DNA of 64,000 nt, from positions 11,027,501 through 11,091,500 of the forward strand of contig NC_083505.1 in assembly GCF_032362555.1 (NCBI RefSeq), given 5' to 3'. The DNA comes from Amyelois transitella. Lineage: Eukaryota; Arthropoda; Insecta; Lepidoptera; Pyralidae. The notes beneath the pieces were generated by a model. It saw nothing but the letters and a program-made list of their open reading frames with translations, was not told where the DNA came from and ran no database searches. Below, in pieces: positions 13,621 through 26,367 of the stretch. Each line of letters starts with the position of its first letter. Position 1 is the first letter of the stretch. The translations under genes were made by a program, and so were the position numbers.

Positions 13621-16600
13621 GCCTAATGCGCTTAATCGCGTTAACTCATTAATATTGCAATTTATTCTGTCGTTAGTATTAATACATGCTTACTATTACT
13701 ATTATCGCTTGTATACGTTCAGTGGATTATCCATACGATGACATCTTGTTCAATTAAGTGACTTGGAACTGGTATTTGAGTAACAGAATCACATATCGTG
13801 GTACGTGCCGAGTCATCCGTACATAGATCTCTCTAAATATGTGCACTGGATAGAATTTTTCATCGAAAAAAGATTGTTAAAAATATTGGCTGTTTGTTAT
13901 CTGTTGAACGAGAGAATCTCAGATGAGACAAAATTCATCGGAATGTATAAATAAAATATTTTAAATTCAGTCTCTACAAAATGTAGAAGGTGCAAATTTT
14001 AATTACAGAGCTAAACTGCATTAAGTTATTCAAAGTATTATTATGATTTCTCTACAAAATTTTCTAGACAACATGATTGGTTATTGTAGACGCAATTAAC
14101 GACTTCAGGCGCTTGTTATCAACGGGACAGAGAGCCGAAATTTTGTGCAAAATCGGTTTAAAAAATACATAATGCAAGTTATAATGCGATTGATATTTTA
14201 ATTATTTTATGGCAAATAAAATATTTTTTTAATTAACATTTAAAGACCCTAGTGATTATGATGTAGCTTATTATTTCTTATTTACTTTTATCCAGCGAGT
14301 ACTCGTAGATGTCTTCTCCAGCTTTCGTACTATTCATTAATTTTAATTGCGCAGCTGTGGCCGGCCGATTGCCATCTCCTAATGAATCCTCAACCTGGCC
14401 GGGCGTACATTGTAGAACCTCTGGTCCTTACTTCGCAGACCAGCTGCTGGGTATCCGGTGGAAAATATATTTACACGGTGATTTATGTTGTTGATATTTT
14501 TTTTTTTTACTTTGTCTGTTGTAGCGTATAAGTGTGTCTCTTTTTTAACGTATTGCTTATAATTTACTAATTAAAATTTGTAATTACCTGAAATAAATGT
14601 TTGTTTACTTTAAATAAAAATAATAGCCCTTTTGCGACTTGTGCGTCGGTTTAGAATTTTTCATAGAAAGTCATCAAGTTGATAATTTTGAAATATACCT
14701 GCAAGCAAAATTGCGTGTGTTATTATATGATTGAAAGAATGGAACTCATATTTTTTTCAAAACGAAGTTTTTAAACAGTGTGAAGTAACTAAATTAATGT
14801 ACTCACTATAAGTTATATTATAATAATGTACCATACTATTTACTTTGCTGATAGTACTATGTGATACATCAAATGAACGCAATCTTTTTTCAAGAATTTC
14901 AAATGTAGATTCTAGATCACACGTGCTTTGAACATACTGCAGCCGCCACGCCACACCTGTCGTAGAAATTCACGAGGGCCTTATAAAGTCGGTATTAAGA
15001 TTTTACACTAAGCGAATAGGCTCTCCATCAGTGGCCTATTAATATACCCTTTGCACACCTGCTTTCTATGAATAAACCTCACTGAATACCAATGTGATGA
15101 ATGTGAAATTTCCTTAAAGCCAATTTAGTATGTTTATATGATTTATAATAATTTTATTAGTTCGTTAACATATACTTAAAGTAGTGATGACCATTCCCCT
15201 TTAGAATAATCTTCCAACCATAATTTTAAAGTACAAATTTGCGAAAATATAACACCTTGTATTCGCAACTTTCGTGTAAAATACATACGAGTACACACAT
15301 ACATACTCGTATATGTAGCAGTTCACAGTGCACACAGCGCGCCGCTCCTTTTGTCAGTTTGTCTATCAGCCATGTCGCTAGCTAGGATGTCTTCATACTC
15401 ACACAACAAGTAGGCTATGCTTTTCGGCAAAACTAGTAAGTCGAGGATTTGAAGACACCTACCACAGCAATGTCAAATATTATTGTTTTATTTGTATCTA
15501 AACTAATGTCAGTAATTTATAAGTTGGTAATGGAATTAAGCAAGTTAATTAAGGATAATTATTTTTTAGTAAATATCTTTAGTATACCCACGTTACAAAG
15601 AAGAATTAATCAAGAATCGGGAACAAGAAAGACAGACGCCGTAGAAAACAAGATACTTTGAGAAGAAGGAAGATTGGAAACTTGAAAAAGGAGATAACTT
15701 GAAGAATGAACACATCGCACCATGCACAGGCAATGGCACTGGAAGAATTCACGGGTTCATTTAAATATTCCCGTGGTCTCTTAGTGGCATCACTAGTGCT
15801 GGGCGACTCTACTGAAACTGAAGAAATTGTTAACATGAAAAAAAAACAATGAAGACAAAAACTATAATAATTCCAATACAAAATCAATAATTTCACTTGT
15901 GTTGAATACCTAACGTTGATAGTTGGTTGAGAAAGTTAATATATTTAAAATATGTTATTCCAATCCAACTTATAATATACTGTAATGTGAAAGTAAGTTA
16001 TGATATATATATCGGTCACTATGAAATATATACATAGTATGAAGTATGGAAGGACAGAAGGTACTTTTCACGAGGGCGAAGCCTCGATCGGAAGATACTA
16101 TAAGATGCAGCAATCATATAAAATTTCAGCGAAAATGATGCACTGAATCGTCATTACCAAATTTCACCTAAATCCGTTCACTTATTTCGGCGGACATAAA
16201 ATAGATGATCCTTTTTAGATGAAAGTAGGTGATGGAGCGTTCTTTATTTTATATTATAGACTCTAAATGTACTTACTCTATAATAGCAGTGAGTCTTCGG
16301 CGTGGTTGCTGGGCAATCTCTTCAATTATATGCTGCAACGTTGGCCCAGTTACTTGTAGAAAGTAGCTTAAGAAGCGTTCATAGTTTTTACTGTCAACTT
16401 TTTACGGCATCGTCTGATTTTCTGTTATTCTTTATTTCTTGAATTTTTTTAGTGTTTTATTTTATATTTTAAATCTATTTAATTTTTACGAAAAGTATCG
16501 TTTTTTAAATATCATTGTGTTCAAGTAATACAAAATGACCAATCACAAAAACTTAAACAAGTACCTCGTTATCTGCCACTTTTTCTATTTTCCAAAGCAG

Positions 16601-17894
16601 CGGAGATTTTTTTAGGCTTCCATTTTCAAATCGATTAGTTTTTTGTGCTGGTGAAATCGACTTTGATGAAAAGAAGCGTTCTTTCTCAAGATCCAATGAC
16701 ACGGCGCGGCAAACTGTTGGGCCATTATAAGACACCGTTATGATTCAGGCCAAGAAAGCTTTTTGCAGTTTTTGTTGAGATTCTAACGTTGGTTAGTGGT
16801 TGAGATTGTTAAATTATATGAGTTTAGTAAGAACAGTAGCTATTTGATAAAATGAAAGCTGTGGTAGAATATAATTTAAGTTATGTGTAACTGGACTAAG
16901 AATATAATAATAACAAACGTGAATTAGTCTTGTATAGTAATTTGTTTGAATACATACTTGTTTATTACAGTTCACAAAATTTTAACACATTTAAAAATTT
17001 CCTAAAATCTGTAAAATTTTCTTACTACCTAATAATCTACTTATAAGCGGTACCAATTTTATTTACGGTTAATTACTTCAAACCAAACAATGAGTGTTGC
17101 AAAACAATAAATGAGGTAAGTTTGGTGCACTAAAAATTGAATAAAATTTTGTCTCAATCAGGCCAGATGTCGAAAACAAAAACATTAATAAATTCACTTG
17201 TCGAATTCACGTAAACTTAGCTCAAAACTTATTCAAAGTGACTAAACACTATCTGAATACACAAATCTGTACAGCTTCTGACAACAAACGCTGGATCTAA
17301 ATGGGCGAGCCATTACGGTGACGCCTAAAGGTTCCAATGCGTTTTCCTATCAATGACAGTAGAGAATACAAGGGATAATCAGTCGATCTTGTAGATAGTG
17401 CGGGTACGTAGAAAGCAATCAAGGTTGCCAAAACTTGAAACTGTGAAACAGAGCACTTTACGCTGAAAAAGTGTCTCCAAAAGATCTCATTTGTCCCTCG
17501 TTTCGTTTTATGCTAATGCAAAGCATACTTTGGCATTCATAATTTAATTATATAATGTACTATCTTTTTAATCGATTCCCGGGAAATTCTTAAAAAAATG
17601 CCCGTATTTGATTTCGAATTTAGGTACTATTTAAATATATAAAAAGAGGACACCCCTGAGTCTAGAGATTTGAAATTTAGCATACTAGGAGAGGTGCAGT
17701 TTTACATTTTTTTTTGTTTTTCAATTTATTATATTACAAACCACAAGTTTAACACTGTGTGGTCAACCCTTACCAACACATACAGGCGCAAATTAACAAC
17801 AGTTAGTACTCGCAGTGGACACGTGTCGAACTTTCGCGGCCATTTCAATCGCTCATTTACCGATCCGCTGGACGCGTGTTAACAAGGCCCACTT
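13621..17894. other. Intergenic stretch, no supported gene
   Basis: AT-rich with short open frames only. A GC-richer patch at 14290-14470 has an exon-like frame on the minus strand that I do not recognise. Another at 15330-15420 has a short ATG-led frame. A decayed repeat lies around 16050-16240 (AAATTTCACCTAAATCCGTTC-type phrase). None is strong enough to call as a gene. Confidence 0.4.
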
Positions 17895-18253
17895 GCGATA
17901 ACGTGTTATTTATAGGCCAGTACGGTTAGGCTTTATTACACAAATCAAGCTTAGCAGATCTAGACTGAAAGGTAGTGATGACACTGTGAGAAAGTCTGAA
18001 GTTTGTCTAAAGAAACGGATTTTATGGATGAAGTGACACTTGTTTTACCATTATAGGTAGACAAAAAAGGTTAAACAATTACGCTGTTTGCGAGAACATA
18101 TTATTTAGGCCAGCATGGTAGAGCTTTATTACCCAAATCAAGCTTAGTAGATCTCAACTGAAAGGAAATGTTTACACCTTGATGAAATCTGAAGATATAC
18201 ATAAATGATTTCCATGGATGAAAATTTTAACTTTTTTAATATTTTAAGTAGAC
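17895..18253 (+). repeat. Diverged tandem duplication, two units of about 170-190 bases
   Basis: Unit 1 (about 17895-18070) and unit 2 (about 18089-18253) share the order TTATTTATAGGCCAG / TTATTTAGGCCAG, GCTTTATTAC..CAAATCAAGC, TTAGTAGATCT, ACTGAAAGG, CTGAAG, ATGGATGAA and GTAGACAA. The units differ at many positions and by indels, so the duplication is old. No coding frame is shared. Confidence 0.7.
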
Positions 18254-19105
18254 AAGAACTTCGCATGCTTTGGCGACACTAGAGTGCAAATCACAGATAT
18301 TAAATTAACGGTACAAACGCCAAATGTCTTAAGAATAATGCAAATACCGCTTGTTCTCAATTTTTTTATACCATCGTTATGATAATCATGGCCTAATGTT
18401 ACGTAGGTACTTCACTCAGTACACTTTCTTATCCAAAACAGAAACAGTCCAAAGGGTTAGTATTTCCTGTTTCCCAAAAGCGTCTATTCCCTGAAGCCTG
18501 GCATTCTCTGGAGGCCTACAAATACGGAACAATGAATGAATGCCTGCGTCAATGGACTGAGTTATGAATGGCCTACTAGGCATGGGACATACTGGATACA
18601 CTTGTGACACGTTTTTTCTGATGTAGAAATGTCCTAATGATTTAGTCACCCGCACGACTTTGCAGAATGTTTCGTATTTGGGAAGAAATTGCCTAAATAT
18701 TAAAAAAAAGCTAAAGAACATTGTAAACTATGAAATTATAAGTTCATGGTAGGAAATTGTATCTTTTACCCTAATAATTGCATTGTGTCTTATCAATATT
18801 TTGTGTCTTATCATCGCTTTGTGATGCTTGAAAACTGTTTGGACTATGACGCGGACATCGACAGAATAGATTTATTTATAAATAAAAACTTATGAGAGAA
18901 AATATTACACTACTACTGAAAAAAATATGGGAGCTGTTTAACATTTTCTTGAAGAAACAAAATATGTAAGTGATTTGTAAGAAAAGGTTTAGTTATTCAA
19001 TTGGCGTCTGAATTTTTAACTAAGTTATAAGTATTATTAAATACTTAACAAAAGTTATTGCAAAATACAAGTTACTATTTATTACATAACAAAATATAAT
19101 GTAAA
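18254..19105. other. Intergenic stretch, no supported gene
   Basis: A minus-strand open frame of about 100 codons around 18416-18721 has no motif I recognise and no flanking splice pattern that convinces me. The rest is AT-rich. Confidence 0.4.
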
Positions 19106-19499
19106 AAAAAATAGAAAATAAAAATTAATGACAAAGGAATTCAGTAGTAGCAAGTCGAACAATCAGTTATAGTCAGTTGTAGTAGTAATTACCTCGGATT
19201 AAAATTATAACAAAATTAAATTTATAAACAAAACAATTTAAATCAGAGTAAAAAGCGTGGGGTGCCTGATGTAGTAATTATTAAAATCATTCTATAAGCA
19301 TATATTTATGACAAGAGAGTTATGAAAATGAAGTAAAATGCACCCCACGCTTTTTACTCTGATTTAAATTGTTTTGTTTATAAATTTAATTTTGTTATAA
19401 TTTTAATCCGAGGTAATTACTACTACAACTGACTATAACTGATTGTTCGACTTGCTACTACTGAATTCCTTTGTCATTAATTTTTATTTTCTATTTTTT
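19106..19499. repeat. Perfect 160-base inverted repeat (large hairpin)
   Basis: The left arm 19106-19265 and right arm 19340-19499 read as exact reverse complements over 160 bases, separated by a 74-base spacer (19266-19339). The arms hold the same EcoRI-like GAATTC, the GTAGTAGTAATTACCTCGG block and the CAGAGTAAAAAGCGTGGGGT block in mirror order. No coding frame spans an arm. It could be a foldback/MITE-type element or a recent inverted duplication, and its RNA would fold into a long double strand. Identity by eye appears to be 100%, which implies recent origin or conversion between arms. Confidence 0.88.
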
Positions 19500-19612
19500 A
19501 GTTTGATTAGCAATAAAAGCGTAGTTTTTTAGTTTTTTTTAAACTATTATTTATTTTCTATTTTTTAGTTCGATTTGCAATAAAACGGGTAGTTTTCTAG
19601 TTTTTTTATACA
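19484..19612 (+). repeat. Direct repeat next to the hairpin
   Basis: The phrase TTATTTTCTATTTTTTAGTT followed by GATT-GCAATAAAA and a TAGTTTTCTAGTTTTTT-like end occurs at 19484-19546 and again at 19553-19612, about 69 bases apart. The first copy overlaps the outer end of the right hairpin arm. Confidence 0.6.
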
Positions 19613-21577
19613 ATTATTTTTTGGAAGTTAACACTTCTGGTATAACTATCTTACTAGAAAAGACTTTCGCAACCATGCGCCCATCGCCGGAGGTTTTCAC
19701 AACTAACTTTCTTAAAGTTATATGTGGCCTGATTGGATTAAATCTCATAATATTCTCATCATCATGATTCTTTTTAAGGCGATGGGCTTGCAACCTGTCA
19801 CTATTTGAATCTCAATTCTATCTTAAAGCCAAATAGCTGAACGTGGCCTATCAGTCTTTACAAGACTGTTGGCTCTGTCTACCCCGCAAGGGATATAGAC
19901 GTGATTATATGAATGTATGATGATTGTTAAACCCAGTTGAAAAGAATTTTATAGTGATAAATCACTGTTAATAATATTTTTGACTATCCAGCAAACGTAA
20001 TAATTTTCGATTGTGGCCTTGCCAGGAATCAAACCACAAGATTAAGAGGCAGATTGATACAGGAACAAAAATATTTCAAACATACCTCCACTGCCTTTAC
20101 AACCAGGAACGCAACAAAGTTTATCTGAAGACATCGTGGCACTTTTGTTGTAAAATCTGTCTTTCACAAAAACAAACACAAACTTGGGACTCCTATCTCA
20201 AATAATAAGGTACTTTTTACAGGAGTCCTATCTCAAAATATCTGCACAACACAGTAAACACAGTCAGAGTCCAATCTCAGATGATAAAATCACACGAATA
20301 TCCGGAAGAACAAAGCTCGACTCAACGGAAGATTCCAAACTCCAAATAACGACAAGTTATCAGCACAAAACAAAGTGCAAATAGGTAAATACACAGGCAC
20401 CGGTAAAAAACAACAGAAAGAAAGTTTACAGGTGTTCGAATCGAATTCAATCAAAACTTACTGCAAAACTTATTTGACATAAAAAACTGTCACTCATTTT
20501 CCAAACGAGTATTACAGTGTTGCTATTATAAATAGGCAAAAGATACCTAATGTTAATTCAAGAATTGCATTAATATGTTAAATACGTATTAAATATCGCA
20601 AAGTTCTGTAGGTAGTAACTTTATTCTTGTATTTTTGTAAATTTAGTTGTTCAATTTTCATTTATTACTTTTGTTTTATTACTTATATATTTTTTATTGT
20701 TTTAAAATATTCTACTAATTCTACTATGGTTTCTAATGGTAATTCTAAATGGAGCAATGCGATGAAATAAAGAAGCCTCAGGTTAATAGTAACATTATAT
20801 GGAAATATATTACATCTCTTTTTGACTCATTATACGTCAGAACTTCTTGGTTTCTTGTATGGAGATTACTGGCACTGGTGCTATCTCTGTCTCTCTTACT
20901 CTCATACGAAGGATCTAAAAATGAATTTATTAATCCTGGCGGTTTTAATAAGGATAATGAGAAACTCTTATCAAAATATTGCATTGTCATCGGTCCTTGA
21001 TACGTGTGCAAAGTTCCAAGTTGATCAGACGTTTAGAAATCAGTGAAAATTAAGCTCAAAGATTCCGTTACATACATACATACATACATACATACAACCC
21101 AAGCTAATAAAAGCGTAGTAAAAACTAGAGTGTACATAGTGCGCGTTGTGGCCACTCAATGTGTTTGCATGTACATGTTGTCATGCATTATGGAATAATG
21201 GAAAGCCACTACAATGTATGTTCAATGTTAACCCATCAAACAACAAAGAAGAAATGTGAAATTCATAGAATTCTGTCTTGACGAATATAAACCAGGGAAT
21301 TCTTTCTATTATAGAATTATTAAAGATTTAATAACCACCTTGCCTCAATTAAACATATTTTTTGTCAGTATACCATGCATTTATCCTTTACAAGGGTAGG
21401 TAAAGCCAATAGTCAGCTAAGCGAAGACTCACCTATACTATTTAGCTGTATCACTTGAATCAGATCGAATTGAAGCTGAGAATAAAAAAGTAGAACAAAA
21501 AGTCAACTTTAACAAATTTAATTCGAAAACAAAATTAAACATTACATAAAAACAACATGTTATAAATTTAAAAACTT
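19613..21577. other. Intergenic stretch with repeat copies
   Basis: No supported gene. It holds the interspersed repeat copy at 19768-19920, a CATA microsatellite at 21068-21096 and a decayed repeat fragment around 21375-21480. The 3' end of the first protease gene follows. Confidence 0.45.
19768..19920 (-). repeat. Copy of the CACGTCTATATCCC interspersed repeat family
   Basis: On the plus strand it reads GGCGATGGGCTTGCAACCTG, CACTATTTGAATCTCAATTC, AGCTGAACGTGGCC, ACAAGACTGTTGGCTCTGTC and CCGCAAGGGATATAGACGTG, the reverse complement of the orientation at 50020-50275. Confidence 0.75.
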
Positions 21578-23271
21578 TCATTTTTTCGAACAATATAGTC
21601 GTTTAGAGTTCTTAGTAATCCGTTCTAAAAAGTACGAGACATTCGTGTAGGCTACCAAGCTGTATTCGTCCACTTTGAAGGACAATACACCGATTTGTAT
21701 GAAGTTGTGGACCACAAGAGCACTACCTGAGTCACCTCTGAAAAGAAAAATAAATCATCGCATTTAATTAGAAATAGTAAGTACTATATGTTAACAAATT
21801 TTGTTCACGCAAATGAAAAAAAAAGAAACATTAAAAAACAAATAAGTAGTCATAAAAGAGAACAAGTATATTCATGGGCAGGAAATTCGAAATGAAAAGG
21901 TATTTCTTATATATCTAACATGTTCTTATAAGCTGCTTTTATTAGAGTGCTCTAAGACAAAATACTGCCCTTACACAAGTAACGTGTCACTATATCTGAA
22001 TCTTCTGTTTTGTCTTCTGATTAGTGTTTTCTGACATAGACTTACGAGATCATAAGATACGAATTCATGATTGCTTTGTGTGTTTAAATAGAAAGAAGAA
22101 TTAAAACAAGGTCAAAAGGTTTTTTGTTAGTTTTAAAACAGAAAATACTTAAAATGATCTTAAAACTGAAGACACTGCAGGCCGGAGAGATTCCAGGTCT
22201 CGAAGCATAGCGACGTAAGGTGGAACTGAGGCCACGCAAAGATCACAGAGAGCAGAAAACACAATAAAAGAAGTATCAATCCTCTTTTTGAGTGGCATTG
22301 TGAAATTAAATGATCTTTCTTCTATCAATCGCTTACTCATTAGCTGCTCCCAACCCAGTGACTGGACCAGCGCAGAATGTCCCCACTGGTAACCAGCCCA
22401 TACTTTTACAGACGGCTAGGTTCTGTAGCTTTGCACTTGTGTGCTTCAACGCAGTCTTTAAATGCCCGTATTCCTGTGGATAAATGTTGCGAGATTTATT
22501 TGAAGGCAGATAAATTGAAATGATTCCTAACATCTTGTAAGCTCATATACAGATAGGAGAAGAAGCTGCTCAATGTCTCAGAGAAATAGATTTTAAAAGA
22601 AGGTCTGATTGAGAACCTCTTTCTTTTTTAAGTCGGTTAAAATATTTTGCGGTTACCCAATGAGAGAGAACAGCGTAACACCTCATCATCTCCCCCTCGC
22701 CAATCAGGTAAGTATATAGGTAAATTATACTTTTCTATAAAATGGTTCCAAGCAAAGATATCATTATCAATTGTTCCCCATTAGTGATACCGAATAAAAC
22801 AATGATACTTACATCATTTCCCCATCCAGCTATATACGCATAACTCGCTGAAGGCGGGTGTTTCATCAAGATAACTCTTTTGACAACATCACTCAATGGT
22901 ATCCTACGCTTAGGCGACAATAGGCATATGTCATTTTTAACGCTTATTTCATCATATTCATCATGTTGTACAAACGCTTTCAAATAAGTTGTCTTCATTT
23001 TTTTTATATCTTCGTGTCCGTATCTAATTTCAACGTCTTGATGTTTAACACCTTCACAGTCTTCCAGGCAATGGGCAGCAGTTAGTATCACATCTGAATT
23101 TAAAATGGACCCTCCACATACAAAAGCATATTTACATTTCATATGCAAGTAAACTGCGTGAGGATATTGACTGTATCTTGCGAAGGAACCACCAGTAATG
23201 AACGGTTCTAATGCACAATTCACCAATTTGATTGAAACAAAAACATAAAGCAAAGCCAACGGTGAATTCAT
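21578..23271 (-). CDS. Secreted S1-family serine protease, paralogue 1
   Basis: Minus-strand gene with exons 23271-22813, 22473-22337 and 21737-21578 (251 residues). Introns have GT/AG ends and phases 0 and 2. A hydrophobic signal peptide (about residues 1-18) is followed by LEPF, then the mature start ITGG at residue 25. The triad is His67 (TAAHC), Asp114 (ND) and Ser202 (GDSGS). Cys52-Cys68 and the exon 2 pair match the 42-58 and 168-182 disulfides of chymotrypsin. Cys46 and Cys72 could form an extra one. Positions equivalent to 136, 201, 191 and 220 are not Cys. Residues before GDSG are AANE, so the S1 base is Ala. The start at 23271 is preferred over the upstream ATG at 23328 because a TATAAA lies 5 bases before the latter. 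The fold and triad suggest an active secreted peptidase, but specificity is unknown. Confidence 0.88.
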
Positions 23272-23332
23272 CAGTAAAGTAAAGCGATGAACGGATTGTG
23301 AAAAGCTATTAGGAATCGGTATTGCCATTGAT

Positions 23333-23338
23333 TTTATA
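23333..23338 (-). promoter_or_regulatory. TATA box of protease paralogue 1
   Basis: TATAAA on the minus strand, flanked by a GC-rich 5' side (GGCGC). With normal spacing, transcription would begin near 23308, downstream of the ATG at 23328. This makes the ATG at 23271 the likely start. It is a sequence-based inference without transcript data. Confidence 0.5.
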
Positions 23339-24065
23339 GCGCCATTACAAGCTGTTCTGATTAATTAACTTTTATTCAACATTCTTCTGGTTATGAACGA
23401 GTAAATTAAAACCTCTCTCACAAAAAAAAAATATCACCACATTTTTGTATGAATTTCAATGAAATTCTGTTTTAATGGTTGAACGAGTAAGGAAGGAAGA
23501 TGAGACTCTTTATTCTAATCTTATATAATAAATAATATTATATTAAAGGCAAAATTCTGTGTAAGGATATAAATTTACATAGCAATAGACAACAAGTATT
23601 AGTAGACATCGTATATTATTTTACATAAAGTGTACGATCGAGAAAAAATCATATTTTGATCTCCAAAATTTGTTAAAAATGTTCATTATAAATATTTATA
23701 ATACAAATCGACATTTGTTGTTCTTAATATTCTTATTGTAAATGTTTATGATCTTATCAACATTTTCTTAATGGAAATCTTCTATTTGGCACTACGTCGG
23801 CGTCTACCTTGTATCTTTATTAACTAAGTGCTCTGGAGCATGATCTTACAACGACGGTAATGCATTAATTTTCAAGGTGTTTATTTAAAGCTTTATTGTT
23901 CTCTCTCTCCCATTCACAGAATACACAGAAAAAGTAATTGAATATAAATAACATTAATAAAACGAAGTTGTTTAATGTTTTATACGTATATAATATTCTG
24001 GTATATAGCTATATACTGGTAGAATAGAAATACAGATTTGTTTTTTAATCAAATTAAGTATTTGT

Positions 24066-25789
24066 CTAACCCACACAATAGAGTCGCTTAGAATTCCTTC
24101 TTATCCAGTCCAAAAAGTATGACACGTTAGTATAGCCGACCAAACTTTTACTATCCATTTTGTATGATACTAAACCAATCTGTATGATACCATTGATAAT
24201 AAGGGCGCCGCCTGAGTCGCCGCTGTAAAAAATAACAACAAAATGACTGCGTGCGACAAAAATTGTTATATTAATTATTTAAATCTTTATTGAGTTACAA
24301 ACAGGTGAATTAAATATTGAAAGCATTATCTTCTCATCAAATTTTAGGAAAAGGCAAATAGATAGAAAATTTGGTATCAAGATAAAGTTTGTACTAAGTA
24401 AATTTGATTGTTACCTAAACCGATAGAAAATAAACTCATTCTGGAATTAAAAGGAATCTGATAAAGAGACTTGTCTACTTCAGCTAAGCCGTATGAACAC
24501 ACAGAAGGTATGGCTATGATCTTCCGTGCCGACATTTTTGAACGATTAGAGCAAGACATGAGATTTATCAACATAGAAATAACGTAACAATCGCATCTAC
24601 TATTTCTATCTTGCTATTGCCATCTTCAATTGATATCTCTTGGCATCTTCCATCATTAACTGCAAGTTTACTTTAGAAGCGAGTGGAAACTGAAATTATT
24701 TCTCTCTCATTATGAGCGTCTTAATGTGACTTACCCAATCCGGGATCATCATCCTAATGGAGCCCGGACTTCTCTCCAGAGCGGTGAGGATGTAGTAACC
24801 AAGACGAAGAAATGACATGAAAATAATAAAACTTACACTTCTGCTGCCCCTATGCCTGTCACTGGCCCCGCACAAAAGACGCCAGGTGGCAACCAACCCA
24901 TCGTCTTGCAGACGTTCTCAGTCTGCATCAAAGCATTCGTGTGCTTTAATGTCAACTGCAGTTGATCGAATTCCTGAAATTTTTACTTTAATCATGTTGG
25001 TGTTTGTAAGGTAATAACTTAAAGATGCAGTCCGAGTAGAAATTCGGTATAGATACTATCAATACCCTACTTTTAAAATTCTCCATTAAACTGTGGGACT
25101 TCACCGACAAAAATTGTTGAGCAGGTATTCCATATAATCGTGCAATATACGAGTACATTTTTTGATAGTATCCTGATAGCAATCTATATTGTAAGGTATA
25201 GTTTTATAAATTCAATTAAAGTGTGAGAGACTGGAGTCTGAACTAAGCAGAGCCTGTATCTCATTACGCCAAACTAAAAAGGCTCTAAGTAAAACAGTTA
25301 AGATTTGTTAGGAATACGCTACAATGAAAAACTTACATCATTACCCCACCCGGACACATACGCGTACTTCACTCGTGGAGGACTTTTCATCAGTATTACC
25401 CTCTTTACCACATTCAGTGGTATTTTCCTCATCGTCGATAACAGGGCTATGTCGTTTAACAATTTCGATTCATCATAGTCACCGTGTATTATGAACTGCT
25501 TCATACGCACATACTTCATTTGGTAAATATCTTCATGTCCATATTTCACGTTGACTGTTGTGCCTCTTCTATGACAATCATCCATACAATGAGCAGCGGT
25601 CAAAATGATTTCCTGGTTAATGACAGATCCACCACAAACTATTTCAAATGGAGTTCTGATATTTAAAAAAACAGCATGAGGATACTTATTGTATTTTGTG
25701 AATTCTCCGCCAGTGATGAATGGATCTAAGCCGCCCGTGCTAATTTTGACCAATGTAAGTAAATATAAAGCGACCAAATAGAAAATCAT
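24066..25789 (-). CDS. Secreted S1-family serine protease, paralogue 2
   Basis: Minus-strand gene with exons 25789-25337, 24973-24837 and 24222-24066 (248 residues). Intron phases (0, 2) are identical to those of its neighbours. The signal peptide is followed by LDPF and then the mature start ITGG (residue 25). Triad: His67 in TAAHC, Asp113 in NDIALL, Ser200 in GDSGGAL. The residues before GDSG are AAEV. It differs from the other five by lacking the Cys upstream of the CGGS block (Thr46 here) while keeping the partner-like Cys72 in MDDC, so one Cys may be unpaired. The canonical disulfide positions 136-201 and 191-220 are absent as in all paralogues. It lies in the same orientation between paralogues 1 and 3. 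Likely an active extracellular peptidase with unknown substrate. Confidence 0.88.
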
Positions 25790-25836
25790 TATGACTTCTG
25801 CGTGGTTCGGATAAGAAAACGTCTTTCTTCGTTTAA

Positions 25837-25844
25837 CTTTTATG
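25837..25844 (-). promoter_or_regulatory. Possible TATA-like element of protease paralogue 2
   Basis: CATAAAAG on the minus strand lies about 50 bases before the ATG at 25789, a spacing that leaves room for a short 5' UTR. It is a weak match and has no transcript support. Confidence 0.3.
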
Positions 25845-26367
25845 GCTCCACGTTCTCATTTTCCAATTCATTAATCAGTCAAAGTGTAAGTAGCTTTTAA
25901 TTGTTTTATTAAAGAATAGAGTTGAATTAATTATGTTGTCGCTGTGGTTCTACCTAGTATACTTAGTTAAAAATACACGAGTAAGCACTTGGTGGTTTTT
26001 TTACCCATTTGTTTTTTCACCATTATTTTGAAGATTAACTATAAATGAACGAGCTTTTGCCGGCTTCGCACCCTTCGGAAGAAATGAAAGAAAACGATTG
26101 AAAAAAGTAGACTTTAACAAAATGTCATCAAAAAAGCATTTCGACATTTATAATATACATATATATATATATTTTAAATATACTTATACCTAATGGTAAA
26201 TAGGTAAAAAAATAAACAAGTAGGATTTTTCTATTCTTTGATTTTTCATCCTCGTAAATAGATGATTGCTGTTTTTAAATAAAAAAAAACGTTAGAGCTT
26301 ACATACCTACATATAATTAGAGCTAACAACCTCGAGGACTGAAATCTCATGGAAAAATATTTATAAA

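Noticed and set aside
1-21577. Short open frames as genes in the first 21 kb
   Set aside because: They are AT-driven, low complexity, and lack recognised domains or splice context.
23272-23328. First ATG (23328) as start of protease 1
   Set aside because: A TATA box ends 5 bases upstream, so the transcript probably begins past it. The ATG at 23271 gives a signal peptide like the paralogues'.
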